Origin: Tepidicella baoligensis
GTDB taxonomy: Bacteria > Pseudomonadota > Gammaproteobacteria > Burkholderiales > Burkholderiaceae_C
Length of the DNA: 64,000 nucleotides
Assembly (NCBI RefSeq): GCF_013432195.1
Contig: NZ_JACCDB010000007.1
Span: 80,506-144,505, forward strand
Reading direction: 5' to 3'
Below, one piece after another: positions 12,176-22,399 of the stretch. The notes below the pieces were generated by a model, which saw only the letters and a list, made by a program, of their open reading frames with translations, had not been told where the DNA came from and made no database searches. Position numbers and translations under genes: made by a program. Each line of letters starts with the position of its first letter. The stretch's first letter is position 1.

Positions 12176-14602
12176 ATGAGCTTCGATTCAATGCCTCCAT
12201 CCGATACGCGGCCCACCGAACCGATGGGCGACCCCGACAGCCTGGCTGCTTACGCCCAGCGGGCCTACCTGGAATATGCCTTGAGCGTGGTCAAGGGCCG
12301 CGCGCTGCCCGATGTGTGCGACGGCCAGAAGCCCGTGCAGCGGCGCATTCTGTACGCCATGCAGCGCATGGGCCTGGGCTATGGCGGGCCCAACAGCAAC
12401 ACGCCCGCCAAGCCGGTGAAGAGCGCCCGTGTGGTGGGCGACGTGCTGGGCCGCTTTCACCCCCACGGCGACCAGGCCGCCTACGACGCGCTGGTGCGCA
12501 TGGCGCAGGACTTTGCGCAGCGCTACCCGCTCATCGACGGGCAGGGCAACTTTGGCAGCCGCGACGGTGACGGCGCCGCCGCCATGCGCTACACCGAGGC
12601 GCGGCTGGCCAAGATCAGCACGCTGCTGTTGGACGAAATCGACCAAGGCACGGTGGACTTCATTCCCAACTACGACGGTTCCACCGAAGAGCCCAAGCAG
12701 TTGCCCGCGCGCCTGCCCTTTGTGCTGCTCAACGGCGCCAGCGGCATTGCGGTGGGCATGGCCACCGAGATTCCCAGCCACAACCTGCGCGAGGTGGCCG
12801 ACGCCTGCGTGGCCTTGGTCAAAACCCCGAAGCTGACCGACGAGGAGCTGTTTGCCTTGCTGCCGGGGCCGGACTATCCCGGCGGCGGCCAGATCATCAG
12901 CCCGCCGGGCGACATTCACGACGCCTACCGCACCGGGCGCGGCAGCCTGAAGGTGCGCGCCCGCTGGAAGATCGAAGAGCTGGCGCGCGGCCAGTGGCAA
13001 CTGGTGGTGACGGAGCTGCCACCCGGGGTGAGCAGCCAGAAGGTGCTGGAAGAGATCGAGGAGCTGACCAACCCCAAGGTGAAGGCGGGCAAGAAGGCGC
13101 TGACGCAAGAGCAGACGCTGCTCAAGGCCAGCATTTTGGCGGTGCTGGACGGCGTGCGCGACGAGTCCAGCAAAGACGCGCCGGTGCGCCTGGTGTTCGA
13201 GCCCAAGAGCAGCCGCATCGGTCAGCAGGAACTCATCACCGCGCTGCTGGCGCACACCAGCCTGGAAACGTCTGCCCCCATCAACCTGACCATGGTAGGC
13301 CTGGACGGCAAACCCGTGCCCAAGAGCCTGCGCCAGATGCTGGAGGAATGGATCGCCTTCCGCCAGACGACCATCACCCGCCGTTCGCAGCACCGGCTGG
13401 GCAAGGTGCTGGACCGCATCCACATCCTGGAAGGGCGGCAGATCGTGCTGCTCAACATCGACGAGGTGATTGCCATCATCCGCGCCAGCGACGAGCCCAA
13501 GGCCGCGCTGATGGCACGCTTCAACTTGAGCGACCGGCAAGCCGAGGACATTCTGGAAATCCGCTTGCGCCAGTTGGCGCGGCTGGAGGCCATCAAGATC
13601 GAGCAGGAACTCAAGGAGCTGCGCGAAGAACAGGGCAAGCTGGAAGACATTCTGGCCAACCCCAGCAGCCTGCGCCGCCTGATGGTGAAAGAGATCGAGG
13701 CCGACGCCAAGGCCTTTGGCGACGAGCGTCGCACGCTGATTCAGGCCGAGAAGAAGGCGGTGGCCGAGATCAAGGTGGTGGACGAGCCGGTGACGGTGGT
13801 GGTGTCGGCCAAGGGCTGGGTGCGTGCGCGCACCGGCCACGGGCACGACGCGGGGAGCTTTGCCTTCAAGGCGGGCGACGGCCTGTACGGCACCTTTGAA
13901 TGCCGCACCGTGGACACGCTGATTGTGTTTGGCAGCAATGGCCGGGTGTACAGCGTGCCGGTGGCCAGCCTGCCGGGCGCGCGCGGCGACGGCCAGCCCA
14001 TCACCACGCTGATCGACCTGGAAGTGGGTACGCAGCCGGTGCACTACTTTGCGGGCGCGGCCGGCACCACGCTGCTGCTCAGCGGCTCGGGCGGCTACGG
14101 CTTCCTGGCCACGGTGGACGACATGGTGAGCCGCCAGAAGGCGGGCAAGGCCTTTGTGAGCTTGAACGAGGGCGAAGCCCTGTGCCCCCCGTCTCTGGCC
14201 AGCGGTGGCATGGTGGTGCGCCTGGCCGGGCAGGGGGGCAGCGTGATCGCCCCGCCCACGGCCCCCGAGGGCGGCGAGGCGGCGAGTGCCATGGCGCAGG
14301 CCACACACGTGTGCTGCGTCTCCACCGCAGGCCGGATCCTGACCTTTGAACTGAGCGAGTTGAAGCGGCAACCCAAAGGCGGCCGAGGCCTGATGCTGCT
14401 CAGCCTGGACGGCCAGGACACGCTGGCCGGCGCGGCGGCGTACACGCGCAGCGTGCGCATCGAAGGCGTGGGCCGTGGCGGCAAGCTGCGCGACGAGACG
14501 CTGGAAATCCGCAGTCTGAACAACGCTCGCGCCGCCCGGGGCCGCAAGGGGCGGGATGCGAGCTTCGGCTTCAAGCCGATGCGCGTGTTCAGGCTGGTTT
14601 GA
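12176..14602 (+). CDS. parC: DNA topoisomerase IV subunit A
   Basis: An 808-aa type IIA topoisomerase A subunit, which cuts and rejoins DNA to decatenate daughter chromosomes with ParE. The N-terminal winged-helix (CAP) domain has [20 protein letters not shown], the [15 protein letters not shown] region, and catalytic Tyr139 in [11 protein letters not shown]; the tower and coiled-coil region follows, and a C-terminal beta-pinwheel runs from about residue 540. It is closer to ParC than GyrA by its short divergent C-terminal domain with no clear GyrA box. At the position equivalent to E. coli ParC Ser80 there is Gln100, and Asp104 replaces Glu84. parE is not in this window. Confidence 0.93.
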   Translation: MSFDSMPPSDTRPTEPMGDPDSLAAYAQRAYLEYALSVVKGRALPDVCDGQKPVQRRILYAMQRMGLGYGGPNSNTPAKPVKSARVVGDVLGRFHPHGDQAAYDALVRMAQDFAQRYPLIDGQGNFGSRDGDGAAAMRYTEARLAKISTLLLDEIDQGTVDFIPNYDGSTEEPKQLPARLPFVLLNGASGIAVGMATEIPSHNLREVADACVALVKTPKLTDEELFALLPGPDYPGGGQIISPPGDIHDAYRTGRGSLKVRARWKIEELARGQWQLVVTELPPGVSSQKVLEEIEELTNPKVKAGKKALTQEQTLLKASILAVLDGVRDESSKDAPVRLVFEPKSSRIGQQELITALLAHTSLETSAPINLTMVGLDGKPVPKSLRQMLEEWIAFRQTTITRRSQHRLGKVLDRIHILEGRQIVLLNIDEVIAIIRASDEPKAALMARFNLSDRQAEDILEIRLRQLARLEAIKIEQELKELREEQGKLEDILANPSSLRRLMVKEIEADAKAFGDERRTLIQAEKKAVAEIKVVDEPVTVVVSAKGWVRARTGHGHDAGSFAFKAGDGLYGTFECRTVDTLIVFGSNGRVYSVPVASLPGARGDGQPITTLIDLEVGTQPVHYFAGAAGTTLLLSGSGGYGFLATVDDMVSRQKAGKAFVSLNEGEALCPPSLASGGMVVRLAGQGGSVIAPPTAPEGGEAASAMAQATHVCCVSTAGRILTFELSELKRQPKGGRGLMLLSLDGQDTLAGAAAYTRSVRIEGVGRGGKLRDETLEIRSLNNARAARGRKGRDASFGFKPMRVFRLV

Positions 14603-14632
14603 GCCGGGCGGGCAGCGGCTTACGCTGTCCGA

Positions 14633-15103
14633 TCAGGCCAGTTCGGCCATCAACTCGATTTCCACGCACACGCCAAACGGCAGTTGTGCCACGCCAAAGG
14701 CACTGCGGGCATGGGCCCCCACTTGCGGGCCAAACACCTGCCCCAGCAGTTCGGAGCAGCCATTGGTGACCAGGTGCTGTTCGGTGTAGGTGTTGGTGGA
14801 GTTGACCAGGCTGAGCACCTTGACGATGCGCTTGACGCCGTCGAGGTCGGTGCCGGCAGCCACGCAGGCCGCGTGCAGCGTGCCCAGCAGGTCGATCGCC
14901 ACGGCACGCGCGGCGGCCTGGCCTTCTTCGGTGGTGGTGGTCAGGCCGAGTTGGCCGACCCAGGGTTTGCCGTCCCGCTTGGCAATGTGGCCACTGAGCA
15001 GCACCAGCTTGCCCGTTTGCACGAACGGTACATAAGCGGCAGCCGGTGTGGCGACTTCGGGCAGTTGGATGTGGAGGGATTTGAGGGTGTCATAGACGCT
15101 CAT
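14633..15103 (-). CDS. RidA/YjgF family protein
   Basis: A 156-aa member of the Rid family, whose archetype hydrolyses reactive enamine/imine intermediates released by PLP enzymes. Visible are LVLLSGHIAKRDGKP, the central VNSTNTYTEQHLVTNGCSELL, and the C-terminal ARSAFGVAQLPFGVCVEIE, where the Arg and Glu occupy the usual carboxylate-binding and C-terminal positions. ATG 15103 is chosen from the ribosome site CGGAG eight bases upstream; the frame is open much further but with no recognisable protein. It is convergent with parC. Confidence 0.88.
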   Translation of the reverse strand: MSVYDTLKSLHIQLPEVATPAAAYVPFVQTGKLVLLSGHIAKRDGKPWVGQLGLTTTTEEGQAAARAVAIDLLGTLHAACVAAGTDLDGVKRIVKVLSLVNSTNTYTEQHLVTNGCSELLGQVFGPQVGAHARSAFGVAQLPFGVCVEIELMAELA

Positions 15104-15189
15104 GCGGTTTCTCCGTAGGGTGTGTCGGATCGGCAAGGAAACCGATTCTAGGCAGAGACAGGAGCGTGCCGCGGTGTCATCAGTTGAAT

Positions 15190-16092
15190 TCATGCTGCCG
15201 TGAGGCGACTGAACTCCGCGTCCGGGGCCACCGTCACCGCCACGTCCAGCTGGTGCGATCCACCGCCCTGAATCACGCCGCGCAGCGGTGAGACGTCGCC
15301 AAAGTCCCGGCCTGTGGCCAGGATGACATAGTCTTCGCCGGGGCGTTGCAAGCCGCAGCGCTTGTTGGTGGGGTCGAAGTCGGCCCAGCCGGTGGCATGG
15401 GGCACCGATACCCAGGCGTGGGAGGCGTCGGCCCCGATGAGCCGTGGCTGGCCAGGAGGCGGCTGCGTGAGCAGGTAGCCGCTCACGTAACGCGCGGGCA
15501 GACCCAGGCTGCGCAGGCAGGCGATCATGATGTGGGCGAAATCCTGACACACGCCCTTGCGTTGTGCCAGGGCGTCCCGCGCCGGGGTGTTGATTTCGGT
15601 GCTGGCAGTCTGGTATTCGAGTTCGGTGTGGATGCGCACCATCAGGTCGTGGCAGGCATCCAGAAACGGTCGGTGGGGGGCGAACACCGGGCGTGCGAAG
15701 TCGGCGAAATCGTCGTGGCGCGGCACGTAGGGTGAGGGAAAGACGAATTCGGCGCTGGCTTCATAGGGGGCTTGGGCGCGGTATTGGAGTCGATCCCGCA
15801 CGGCCTCCCACGGCGGGCTGTCTTCCAGTTCCAGGCCGGCCTGGGTATCGACCAGGCTGGAGGCGGTCACATCCAGCGTGTCGTGGGGGTTCTCCAGGGC
15901 AAAGAAGGTGCGCCAGTTACCGAAGGCGTCGCGTGTTTCTTCCCGCAGCACAGGCTCTGGCTCTATGGTGAGTGTGTGGCTGAGCACCGTTTGCCCGGGG
16001 GCTTCGAGCGGGCGCAGGTGGGCCAGATGTTGCGCCACCACGACCGGGGTCTGGTAAGTGTAGCGGGTGTGATGCAAGATGCGCAGCAGCAT
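15190..16092 (-). CDS. Transglutaminase-like cysteine protease-fold protein
   Basis: About 300 aa. It has a bacterial transglutaminase N-terminal beta domain (LLRILHHTRYTYQTPVVVAQH) and then a transglutaminase core. The triad is visible: Cys in AQRKGVCQDFAHIMIACL, His in GADASHAWVSVP, and Asp in WADFDPTN. It is the third gene of a minus-strand run (DUF2126-transglutaminase, ATP-grasp/alpha-E, this gene), starting five bases after its upstream neighbour. Members of this cluster are predicted to make or process a peptide or amide-linked product; no substrate is established. ATG 16092 fits the domain start and avoids overlap. Confidence 0.88.
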   Translation of the reverse strand: MLLRILHHTRYTYQTPVVVAQHLAHLRPLEAPGQTVLSHTLTIEPEPVLREETRDAFGNWRTFFALENPHDTLDVTASSLVDTQAGLELEDSPPWEAVRDRLQYRAQAPYEASAEFVFPSPYVPRHDDFADFARPVFAPHRPFLDACHDLMVRIHTELEYQTASTEINTPARDALAQRKGVCQDFAHIMIACLRSLGLPARYVSGYLLTQPPPGQPRLIGADASHAWVSVPHATGWADFDPTNKRCGLQRPGEDYVILATGRDFGDVSPLRGVIQGGGSHQLDVAVTVAPDAEFSRLTAA

Positions 16093-16097
16093 GGGGG

Positions 16098-18680
16098 TCA
16101 GAGCAGGAAGCTGCGGTTGACGCGGTCCGCATGGCTGAAGTAGAGGTGCCCGATCCGATCCGACAGGTCGTAGGCGGCTTGGGTGCACGATTGCAGCAGT
16201 TCGATCAGCGCCAGATAGGCATTTTGCTGGCCGGCCGGGCCGGCCATGGCGCCACTGAGGGCAATCAGGTCCCAGCTATCGGGGTTTGGCAGACCTTCCA
16301 GTAGCGGCTCGGGACCGCCGATGTGGGCGCTGGGGAGCTTTTTCAGGCGCGAACGCAGCGTGGAGAGTACCCAGGCGAGCGAGCGGGGGTTGTCGCGCTG
16401 CGTGACCAGCATGTCCAGCAGGGCCACGAGGTCCCGCCGCTGCTGGTAGTGGGCGTGGAAGGTGATGGTGCTGTCGAAGAAGGCGAGCAGGGCTTCGAAG
16501 CCGCTGTTCTCGAACGCTGCACCGGTTTGCAGCGCCTCGGCCAGCGCATGCGACAGCGTGGCCAGCCGCTCGATGTGGCGGCCGATGCTGAGCATGCGCC
16601 AGCCGTCGTCGCGCATCATGCGGTCGGTTTGGGCGCCGGTGATGGCCGACAGCAGTTCGCTCGCTTCCTCCAGGGCTTCCAGTGCCTGCTGGGAGGCGAA
16701 GTCGCCGTCTTCGCCGAGGCCCTGCATCCGCGCAGTGAATTCGCTGTCCAGCCGTTCGATGAGGTTGCGCTGTTCCTGTGACAACCGTTCGCGCACGTGG
16801 CTGGCGGCCCGGCGCAGGGCGCGCAGGTTGTAACCGACGCTGTGGGCTTCTGAATCGGGGCTGAGCATCGCCACCAGGGAACGCTCGAACACGCGGGGGG
16901 CTTGTGCGGCGTCGGGCACGGCAGGGAGCACCAGCCCGTTGTGCTTGGCGCAGACCGACAGCCATGCCATCAGCTCGGGCGTGCTCTCGTCTTCGCCCTG
17001 CAGGCAGCGAAGGGCGGTGCGGGCCAGGCGCAGGGCGTTTTCCGAGCGTTCGGTGTAGCGGCCCAGCCAGTACAGGTTTTCGGCCGAGCGGCTGGTGACC
17101 ACACGCTTTTGCAGCGCCATGCTGAGCGTGCTGGGGGCGCTGTGCAAGAGGCTGGTGCGGTCCACCTCGCCGTGGGTAAGCACCCAGCAGTCGGCGCTGC
17201 TGCCGCCGCGCTGCATGGAGGCGATCTGTTGACCGTGTGGAGCCAGCCGAACCATGCCGCCAGGCAGCACGCGCCAGGAGCGAGGACCGTCGGCCAGTGC
17301 AAAGACGCGCAGCATGGCCGCGCGGGGCGCGATGTCTCCTGCGCGCCAGGTGGGTTGATGCGACAGGGGCAGATAGGCCTGGAGGGTGTATTCATCGGGC
17401 CGGCGCACGATGCGGCCGGTGAGCTGTTCCACCTCCGACGAGGTGAGGCTGGGGCCGATCACGGCTTCGCTGCCATGGGTGGGCCAGGTGCTCTTGATCA
17501 CGCTCTGCTTGATGAGCGGCAGGCCGCTTTGCAGGCTGGCGGCTTCGCCGCACCACCAGGTGGCCAGCGAAGGCAGGGCCAGCGGTTCGCCCAGCAGATG
17601 TTCGCTGATGGCGGGCAGGAAACCCAGCAGGGCGCTGGACTCCAGCGGTGCGGAGCCGGGAGCGTTGGCCAGCAGCACGTTGCCGGCCCGCACGGCCTGC
17701 ATCAGGCCCGGCACGCCCAGGGCTGAGTCGCTGCGCAGCTCCAGCGGGTCGAGCCATTGGTCGTCGAGCCGTTTGATGAGCACGTCCACCGGCTCCAGGC
17801 CGTCCAGGGTCTTGAGGAAGACACGGCGGTCGCGCACCATCAGGTCGCTGCCCTCGACGAGGTTCAGGCCCAGGTAGCGCGCGAGGTAAGCGTGTTCGAA
17901 GTAGGTTTCGTTGTAGGGGCCTGGCGTGAGCAGGGCGATGCGGGCGTCTCGGCCCTTGGGCGACAGGCTGGACAGCCCTTGCATGAGCGCCTTGTAACTG
18001 GCGGCCAGCCGCTGCACGTGCATCTCGCCGAAGGCTTTGGGGAACAGGCGCGAGATGACGATCCGGTTTTCCAGCAGGTAGCCCAGCCCGGAGGGGGCCT
18101 GGGTTCTTTGCGACACCACCCACCACCGCCCATCAGGTCCGCGGGCCAGGTCGAAAGCGGCGATGTGCAACCAGGTATCTCCCGGCGGGGTGACACCGAT
18201 CATGGGACGCAGATAGCCAGGGTGGCCCTGGACCAGGGCCGGGGGCAGCAGCGAGTGCCGCAGCAGATCTCCTGGGCCATAGATGTCGGCGAGGATACGG
18301 TCCAGCAACCGGGTGCGTTGCAGCACGCCGGCTTCGATGGTGGCCCAGTCCTCGGGGGGAAGGATCATGGGGAAGAGGTCGAGTGACCAGGGGCGTTGCT
18401 GGCTGTCCTCGTCGGCATAGACGTTGTAGGTGACGCCGTTGTCACGCAGTTGCTGCTCCAGGTTCTGCTGGCGCCGGTTCAGATCGCCAAAGCCGTCGAA
18501 GCCCAGGTGCTCGAAAAACTGTGCCCAGTGGGGTGCCAGCACGTGCTTGCTTTGGCCTTGCAATCGCAGCTCGTCGTAGTGCCCCACGGGCGCAGGCATG
18601 GCGACTGCGGCAGCCAGCGCGGAGACGCTGGTGGTGCCGGGAGCGTCGTTGGACAAGGGCGTCGGGGCTTGGGGGGTCAC
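16098..18680 (-). CDS. Circularly permuted ATP-grasp / alpha-E fusion protein
   Basis: An 860-aa fusion. Residues about 60-480 match the circularly permuted type 2 ATP-grasp domain (DUF404/DUF407-like: YADEDSQQRPWSLDLFPMIL, GHPGYLRPMIGVTPP, LLTPGPYNETYFEHAYLARYLG, PRAAMLRVFALADG). Residues about 530-855 form the all-helical alpha-E domain (LYWLGRYTERSENALRLART, MMRDDGWRMLSIGRHIERLATLSHAL). In many genomes these domains are two neighbouring genes; here they are one. The ATP-grasp fold suggests carboxylate-amine ligation, probably peptide-bond-like, with the flanking transglutaminases. Domain limits are estimated by eye. Confidence 0.88.
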   Translation of the reverse strand: MTPQAPTPLSNDAPGTTSVSALAAAVAMPAPVGHYDELRLQGQSKHVLAPHWAQFFEHLGFDGFGDLNRRQQNLEQQLRDNGVTYNVYADEDSQQRPWSLDLFPMILPPEDWATIEAGVLQRTRLLDRILADIYGPGDLLRHSLLPPALVQGHPGYLRPMIGVTPPGDTWLHIAAFDLARGPDGRWWVVSQRTQAPSGLGYLLENRIVISRLFPKAFGEMHVQRLAASYKALMQGLSSLSPKGRDARIALLTPGPYNETYFEHAYLARYLGLNLVEGSDLMVRDRRVFLKTLDGLEPVDVLIKRLDDQWLDPLELRSDSALGVPGLMQAVRAGNVLLANAPGSAPLESSALLGFLPAISEHLLGEPLALPSLATWWCGEAASLQSGLPLIKQSVIKSTWPTHGSEAVIGPSLTSSEVEQLTGRIVRRPDEYTLQAYLPLSHQPTWRAGDIAPRAAMLRVFALADGPRSWRVLPGGMVRLAPHGQQIASMQRGGSSADCWVLTHGEVDRTSLLHSAPSTLSMALQKRVVTSRSAENLYWLGRYTERSENALRLARTALRCLQGEDESTPELMAWLSVCAKHNGLVLPAVPDAAQAPRVFERSLVAMLSPDSEAHSVGYNLRALRRAASHVRERLSQEQRNLIERLDSEFTARMQGLGEDGDFASQQALEALEEASELLSAITGAQTDRMMRDDGWRMLSIGRHIERLATLSHALAEALQTGAAFENSGFEALLAFFDSTITFHAHYQQRRDLVALLDMLVTQRDNPRSLAWVLSTLRSRLKKLPSAHIGGPEPLLEGLPNPDSWDLIALSGAMAGPAGQQNAYLALIELLQSCTQAAYDLSDRIGHLYFSHADRVNRSFLL

Positions 18681-18725
18681 GGACTGGCAGTATGCCGCAA
18701 ACGGCGGATGGCGGCGGTTGATCGT

Positions 18726-21700
18726 TCAATTGCGGCGCAGATCGAGGGTGAAGGGGAACTCCTGGCTTGGGCGGGCTGGCTCGGCCTGCATGGTGCCGGG
18801 CGTATGGCCCATCTGGAAGAAGCGGGCCAGGCGACGGCTTTCGGCTTCGTAGGCGTTGATGGGGAAGGTGTCGTAGTTGCGCCCGCCCGGGTGCGCGACG
18901 TGGTACTGGCAGCCGCCCAGGGAGCGTTTCATCCAGGTGTCCACGATGTCAAAGGTCAGCGGCGCGTGCACCCCGATGCTGGGGTGCAGGCTCGACGGCG
19001 GGTTCCAGGCCTTGTACCGGACACCGGCCACGTAGTCGCCCACGGTGCCGGTGTTTTGCAGGGGCAGGGCGCGGCCGTTGACGGTGACCACATAGCGGCT
19101 GTCGTTGTAGCCGCTCACGTGGACCTCCAGTCGCTCCAGGGAAGAATCCACGAAGCGCACCGTGCCGCCCACAGCCCCTTCTTCACCCATGACGTGCCAA
19201 GGCTCCAGCGCATTGCGCAACGTCAGCTCGATGCCTTTCGCCGTGACCTGACCGATGAGCGGGAAGCGGAACTCGAAGTGCGGGTCGAACCAGCTTTTTT
19301 CGAACCGGTAGCCGTATCGGGCCAGGTCGTCGAGCACATCGTCGAAGTCCATGCGCACGAAGGTGGGCAGCAGGAAGCGGTCGTGCAGCTCGGTGCCCCA
19401 GCGGGTGAGCTTGCCGTGCCACGGCTCATTCCAGAAGCGGGCCACCAGCGCACGCAGCAGCAGTTGCTGGGCCACGCTCATGCGGGCGTGGGGCGGCATT
19501 TCGAACGCGCGCAACTCCAGCAGGCCCAGGCGGCCGGTGGGGCCATCGGGGCTGAACAGCTTGTCGATGCAGAACTCGCTGCGGTGGGTGTTGCCGGTCA
19601 CGTCCACCAGGATGTTGCGCAGGGTGCGGTCCACCAGCCAGGGCGGCATGTCCTGGCCGTAGACCTGGCGGTTTTTCTCGATCTGGTTCAGCGCGATTTC
19701 GAGTTCGTAGAGCTGGTCGTTGCGGGCTTCGTCCACCCGTGGAGCCTGGCTGGTGGGCCCGATGAACAGGCCGCTGAACAGGTAGCTCAAGGACGGGTGG
19801 TTGTGCCAGTAGGCGATGAGGCTGGCCAGCAGTTCCGGCTTGCGCAGGAAGGGCGAGTCGGCCGGGGTGGCGCCACCGAGCACAAAGTGGTTGCCGCCGC
19901 CGGTGCCGGTGTGGCGGCCGTCGGTCATGAACTTGTCGGCGCACAGGTGGGTGTGGTGGGCCGCGTCGTACAGGAATTCGGTGTGCTCGACCAGTTCGCC
20001 CCAGTTGTGGGCGGGGTGGATGTTGACCTCGATCACGCCCGGGTCGGGGGTGACCTGGAGCATTTTCAGGCGCGGGTCGCGCGGCGGCGGGTAGCCTTCC
20101 AGCACGATCTTCACGCCCAGTTTCTCCGCTGTTGCCTCGATGGCGGCGAGCAGGTCCAGGTAGTCTTCCAGCCGCTGCAGCGGCGGCATGAACACATAGA
20201 GGTGGCGGCTTTGGCCACCGAGGGTCGATTCCGCCTTGGGGCCGTTGGCGCGTTGCGGGTCGCGGGCCTCCACGCAGAGGGCGGTGCGGGTGAGCCAGGC
20301 CGCCGATTCGCCACGCTGGGGGTAGCGGGCACTCATGGGCTGCGCGGGGGCGGCACCGGCCACGCCCAGGCCGGCGGGGTCGCCTTGCCAGACCGGCGTG
20401 TCGCTTTCCGGGTTGCCATTGGCGTCGAGGTGCCAGCCGTACTCGCTGCCCTGCATGGACACCACGCCGCCTTCGGCAAAACCGCCCCCCACCTGATGCG
20501 GGGCGTACTGATGGCGGAAGGCGGTGCCTTCAGGCAGGGCATCGCGCGGGGCCGACGGGTCCTGCTCGATGTGGTAGGGGTAGTCGCTCGCGGCCACCCA
20601 GGGCAGGGAGTTCAGCGGCAGGCGGTAGCCCATGGGGGAATCGCCGGGGATGAGGTACATGCGTTCGTCGCGGAAGAACCAGGGGCCGGTGGCCCACCGT
20701 GTGGAGGCGGCACCGCTACGTACCCCCTTGGGCTGGCCGTTCGGCACGGCATGGGCCTGTAAGGGAAGCACATAACCGACGACGCTGTCCAAACCTTGGT
20801 CGAAGACACGGCGCAGGCGCACGCGCTCCAGTTCGTCGCTGAGCTTGGCGTCGAACGGGTCCACGTTGACGGGCAGCTTGCGCTCGCGCCACAGGTAGTA
20901 CCAGGTGTCTTCGTAGCCGGGGGTGATGTACTGGGTGCTCAGACCCAGCTTGCGTGCCAGCGTCTGGATGAAGCGCTGGGCGTCGGCGTCGGTGTATTGC
21001 GCGGGGTCGCGCTCGTCGGCCAACAGGGCCGGGTGGTGCCAGATGGTCTGGCCGTCGGCCCGCCAGTACAGCGAGAGTGCCCAGCGCGGCAACTGTTCAC
21101 CAGGGTACCACTTGCCCTGGCCCAGGTGGATGAAGCCGCCGGCGCCGTACTGCTGGCGCAAGCGGTGCAGCAGTTCGGTGGCGTAGTTGCGTTTGGTGGG
21201 GCCCAGGGCGTCGGTGTTCCATTCGGCGGCATCGCGGTCTCGGGTGGCCACGAAGGTCGGCTCGCCCCCCATGGTCAGGCGCACGTCGCCTTGTACCAGA
21301 TCGGCATCGACTTGCTCACCCAGGGCGTTGATGGCGGTCCATTGCTCGTCGGTGTAGGGCTTGGTCACGCGCGGCGATTCATAGATGCGGGTGACCTGCA
21401 TCTGGTGCTCGAACGTCACCTCGCATTCGTCCAGTGCGCCGTCGATGGGCGCGGCGCTCGAGGGCTGCGGGGTACAGGCCAGTGGGATATGGCCTTCACC
21501 GGCCAGCAGGCCAGAGGTGGGGTCCAGCCCGATCCAGCCGGCCCCCGGCAGAAACACCTCGCACCAGGCGTGCAGGTCGGTGAAGTCGGCCTCGGGGCCG
21601 CTCGGGCCGTCCACCGCCTTCACATCGGGCGTGAGCTGGATCAGGTAACCCGAGACGAAACGGGCCGCCAGCCCCAGATGACGCAGCATGTGCACCAGCA

Positions 21701-22268
21701 GCCAGCCCGTGTCGCGGCAAGAGCCGCTGGCCTTGATGAGCGTTTCCTCGGGCGTCTGTACGCCCGGTTCGAGCCGGATGGTGTAGGCAATGTCCTGCTG
21801 CAGCTGCTGGTTGAGCGACACCAGAAAATCGATAGTGCGCACGTCACCTTTGGCGAGCAGGGTGCGGGCACGGTCCAGATAGGCGTTCAGCCTGGGCGTG
21901 AGTTCACCCAAAACCAAGTAAGGAGTCAGATCGTTTTTGAGGGCATCAGGGTAGGCGAAAGGCACTTTTTCAGCGTAGGGCTCCAGAAAGAAGTCGAACG
22001 GGTTGTAGACCGCCATTTCGACCACCAGGTCCACCGTGACCTTGAATTCGCGCATCGGCTTCGGGAACACCAGCCGGGCCTGGTAGTTGGCAAACGGGTC
22101 TTGTTGCCAGTTGATGAAGTGTTCTGTCGGCTCGATGCGCTGCGAGTACGACAGCACCTTGGTACGGCTGTGAGGGGCTGGCCGCAGGCGTACCACGTGA
22201 GGGGCCAGGTTGACCAGCCGGTCGTAGTGGTAGTGCGTAATATGATTCAGCGCAACATGGATGGCCAT
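18726..22268 (-). CDS. DUF2126 / transglutaminase large protein
   Basis: About 1180 aa. The N-terminal 290 residues form a transglutaminase unit with Cys in ASGSCRDTGWLLVHML, His in DLHAWCEVFLPGAGW and Asp in GLDPTSGL. The remainder is the large DUF2126 region with conserved motifs such as RLTMGGEPTFVA, RLEDYLDLLAAIEATAEKL, HTHLCADKFMTDGRHTGTGG and LLELRAFEMPPHARMS. It is first in the three-gene minus-strand run, 45 bases before the ATP-grasp/alpha-E gene. ATG 22268 begins MAIHVALNHITHYHYD, the normal family start. Biochemical function is unknown. Confidence 0.88.
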   Translation of the reverse strand: MAIHVALNHITHYHYDRLVNLAPHVVRLRPAPHSRTKVLSYSQRIEPTEHFINWQQDPFANYQARLVFPKPMREFKVTVDLVVEMAVYNPFDFFLEPYAEKVPFAYPDALKNDLTPYLVLGELTPRLNAYLDRARTLLAKGDVRTIDFLVSLNQQLQQDIAYTIRLEPGVQTPEETLIKASGSCRDTGWLLVHMLRHLGLAARFVSGYLIQLTPDVKAVDGPSGPEADFTDLHAWCEVFLPGAGWIGLDPTSGLLAGEGHIPLACTPQPSSAAPIDGALDECEVTFEHQMQVTRIYESPRVTKPYTDEQWTAINALGEQVDADLVQGDVRLTMGGEPTFVATRDRDAAEWNTDALGPTKRNYATELLHRLRQQYGAGGFIHLGQGKWYPGEQLPRWALSLYWRADGQTIWHHPALLADERDPAQYTDADAQRFIQTLARKLGLSTQYITPGYEDTWYYLWRERKLPVNVDPFDAKLSDELERVRLRRVFDQGLDSVVGYVLPLQAHAVPNGQPKGVRSGAASTRWATGPWFFRDERMYLIPGDSPMGYRLPLNSLPWVAASDYPYHIEQDPSAPRDALPEGTAFRHQYAPHQVGGGFAEGGVVSMQGSEYGWHLDANGNPESDTPVWQGDPAGLGVAGAAPAQPMSARYPQRGESAAWLTRTALCVEARDPQRANGPKAESTLGGQSRHLYVFMPPLQRLEDYLDLLAAIEATAEKLGVKIVLEGYPPPRDPRLKMLQVTPDPGVIEVNIHPAHNWGELVEHTEFLYDAAHHTHLCADKFMTDGRHTGTGGGNHFVLGGATPADSPFLRKPELLASLIAYWHNHPSLSYLFSGLFIGPTSQAPRVDEARNDQLYELEIALNQIEKNRQVYGQDMPPWLVDRTLRNILVDVTGNTHRSEFCIDKLFSPDGPTGRLGLLELRAFEMPPHARMSVAQQLLLRALVARFWNEPWHGKLTRWGTELHDRFLLPTFVRMDFDDVLDDLARYGYRFEKSWFDPHFEFRFPLIGQVTAKGIELTLRNALEPWHVMGEEGAVGGTVRFVDSSLERLEVHVSGYNDSRYVVTVNGRALPLQNTGTVGDYVAGVRYKAWNPPSSLHPSIGVHAPLTFDIVDTWMKRSLGGCQYHVAHPGGRNYDTFPINAYEAESRRLARFFQMGHTPGTMQAEPARPSQEFPFTLDLRRN

Positions 22269-22399
22269 GGGTGTTTTCAGAAAAAAGGGAGGAAGCCATG
22301 CGAGTACTCGGACGCGTTTTGCCGCGCCTGTGCAAAGCCATCCTAGCAAGGATTGAGCCAGTTTGGGTGAATGTGGCCTGCCACGGCTGACGGCAGAAG

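Noticed and set aside
12188..14371. A 727-codon open frame antisense to parC
   Set aside because: Same GC-bias artefact; parC motifs are complete on the plus strand.
18396..20762. A 788-codon open frame antisense to the ATP-grasp and DUF2126 genes
   Set aside because: Composition (Val, Gly, His, Gln, Ala) is that of antisense codons; it crosses the boundary between two real genes.
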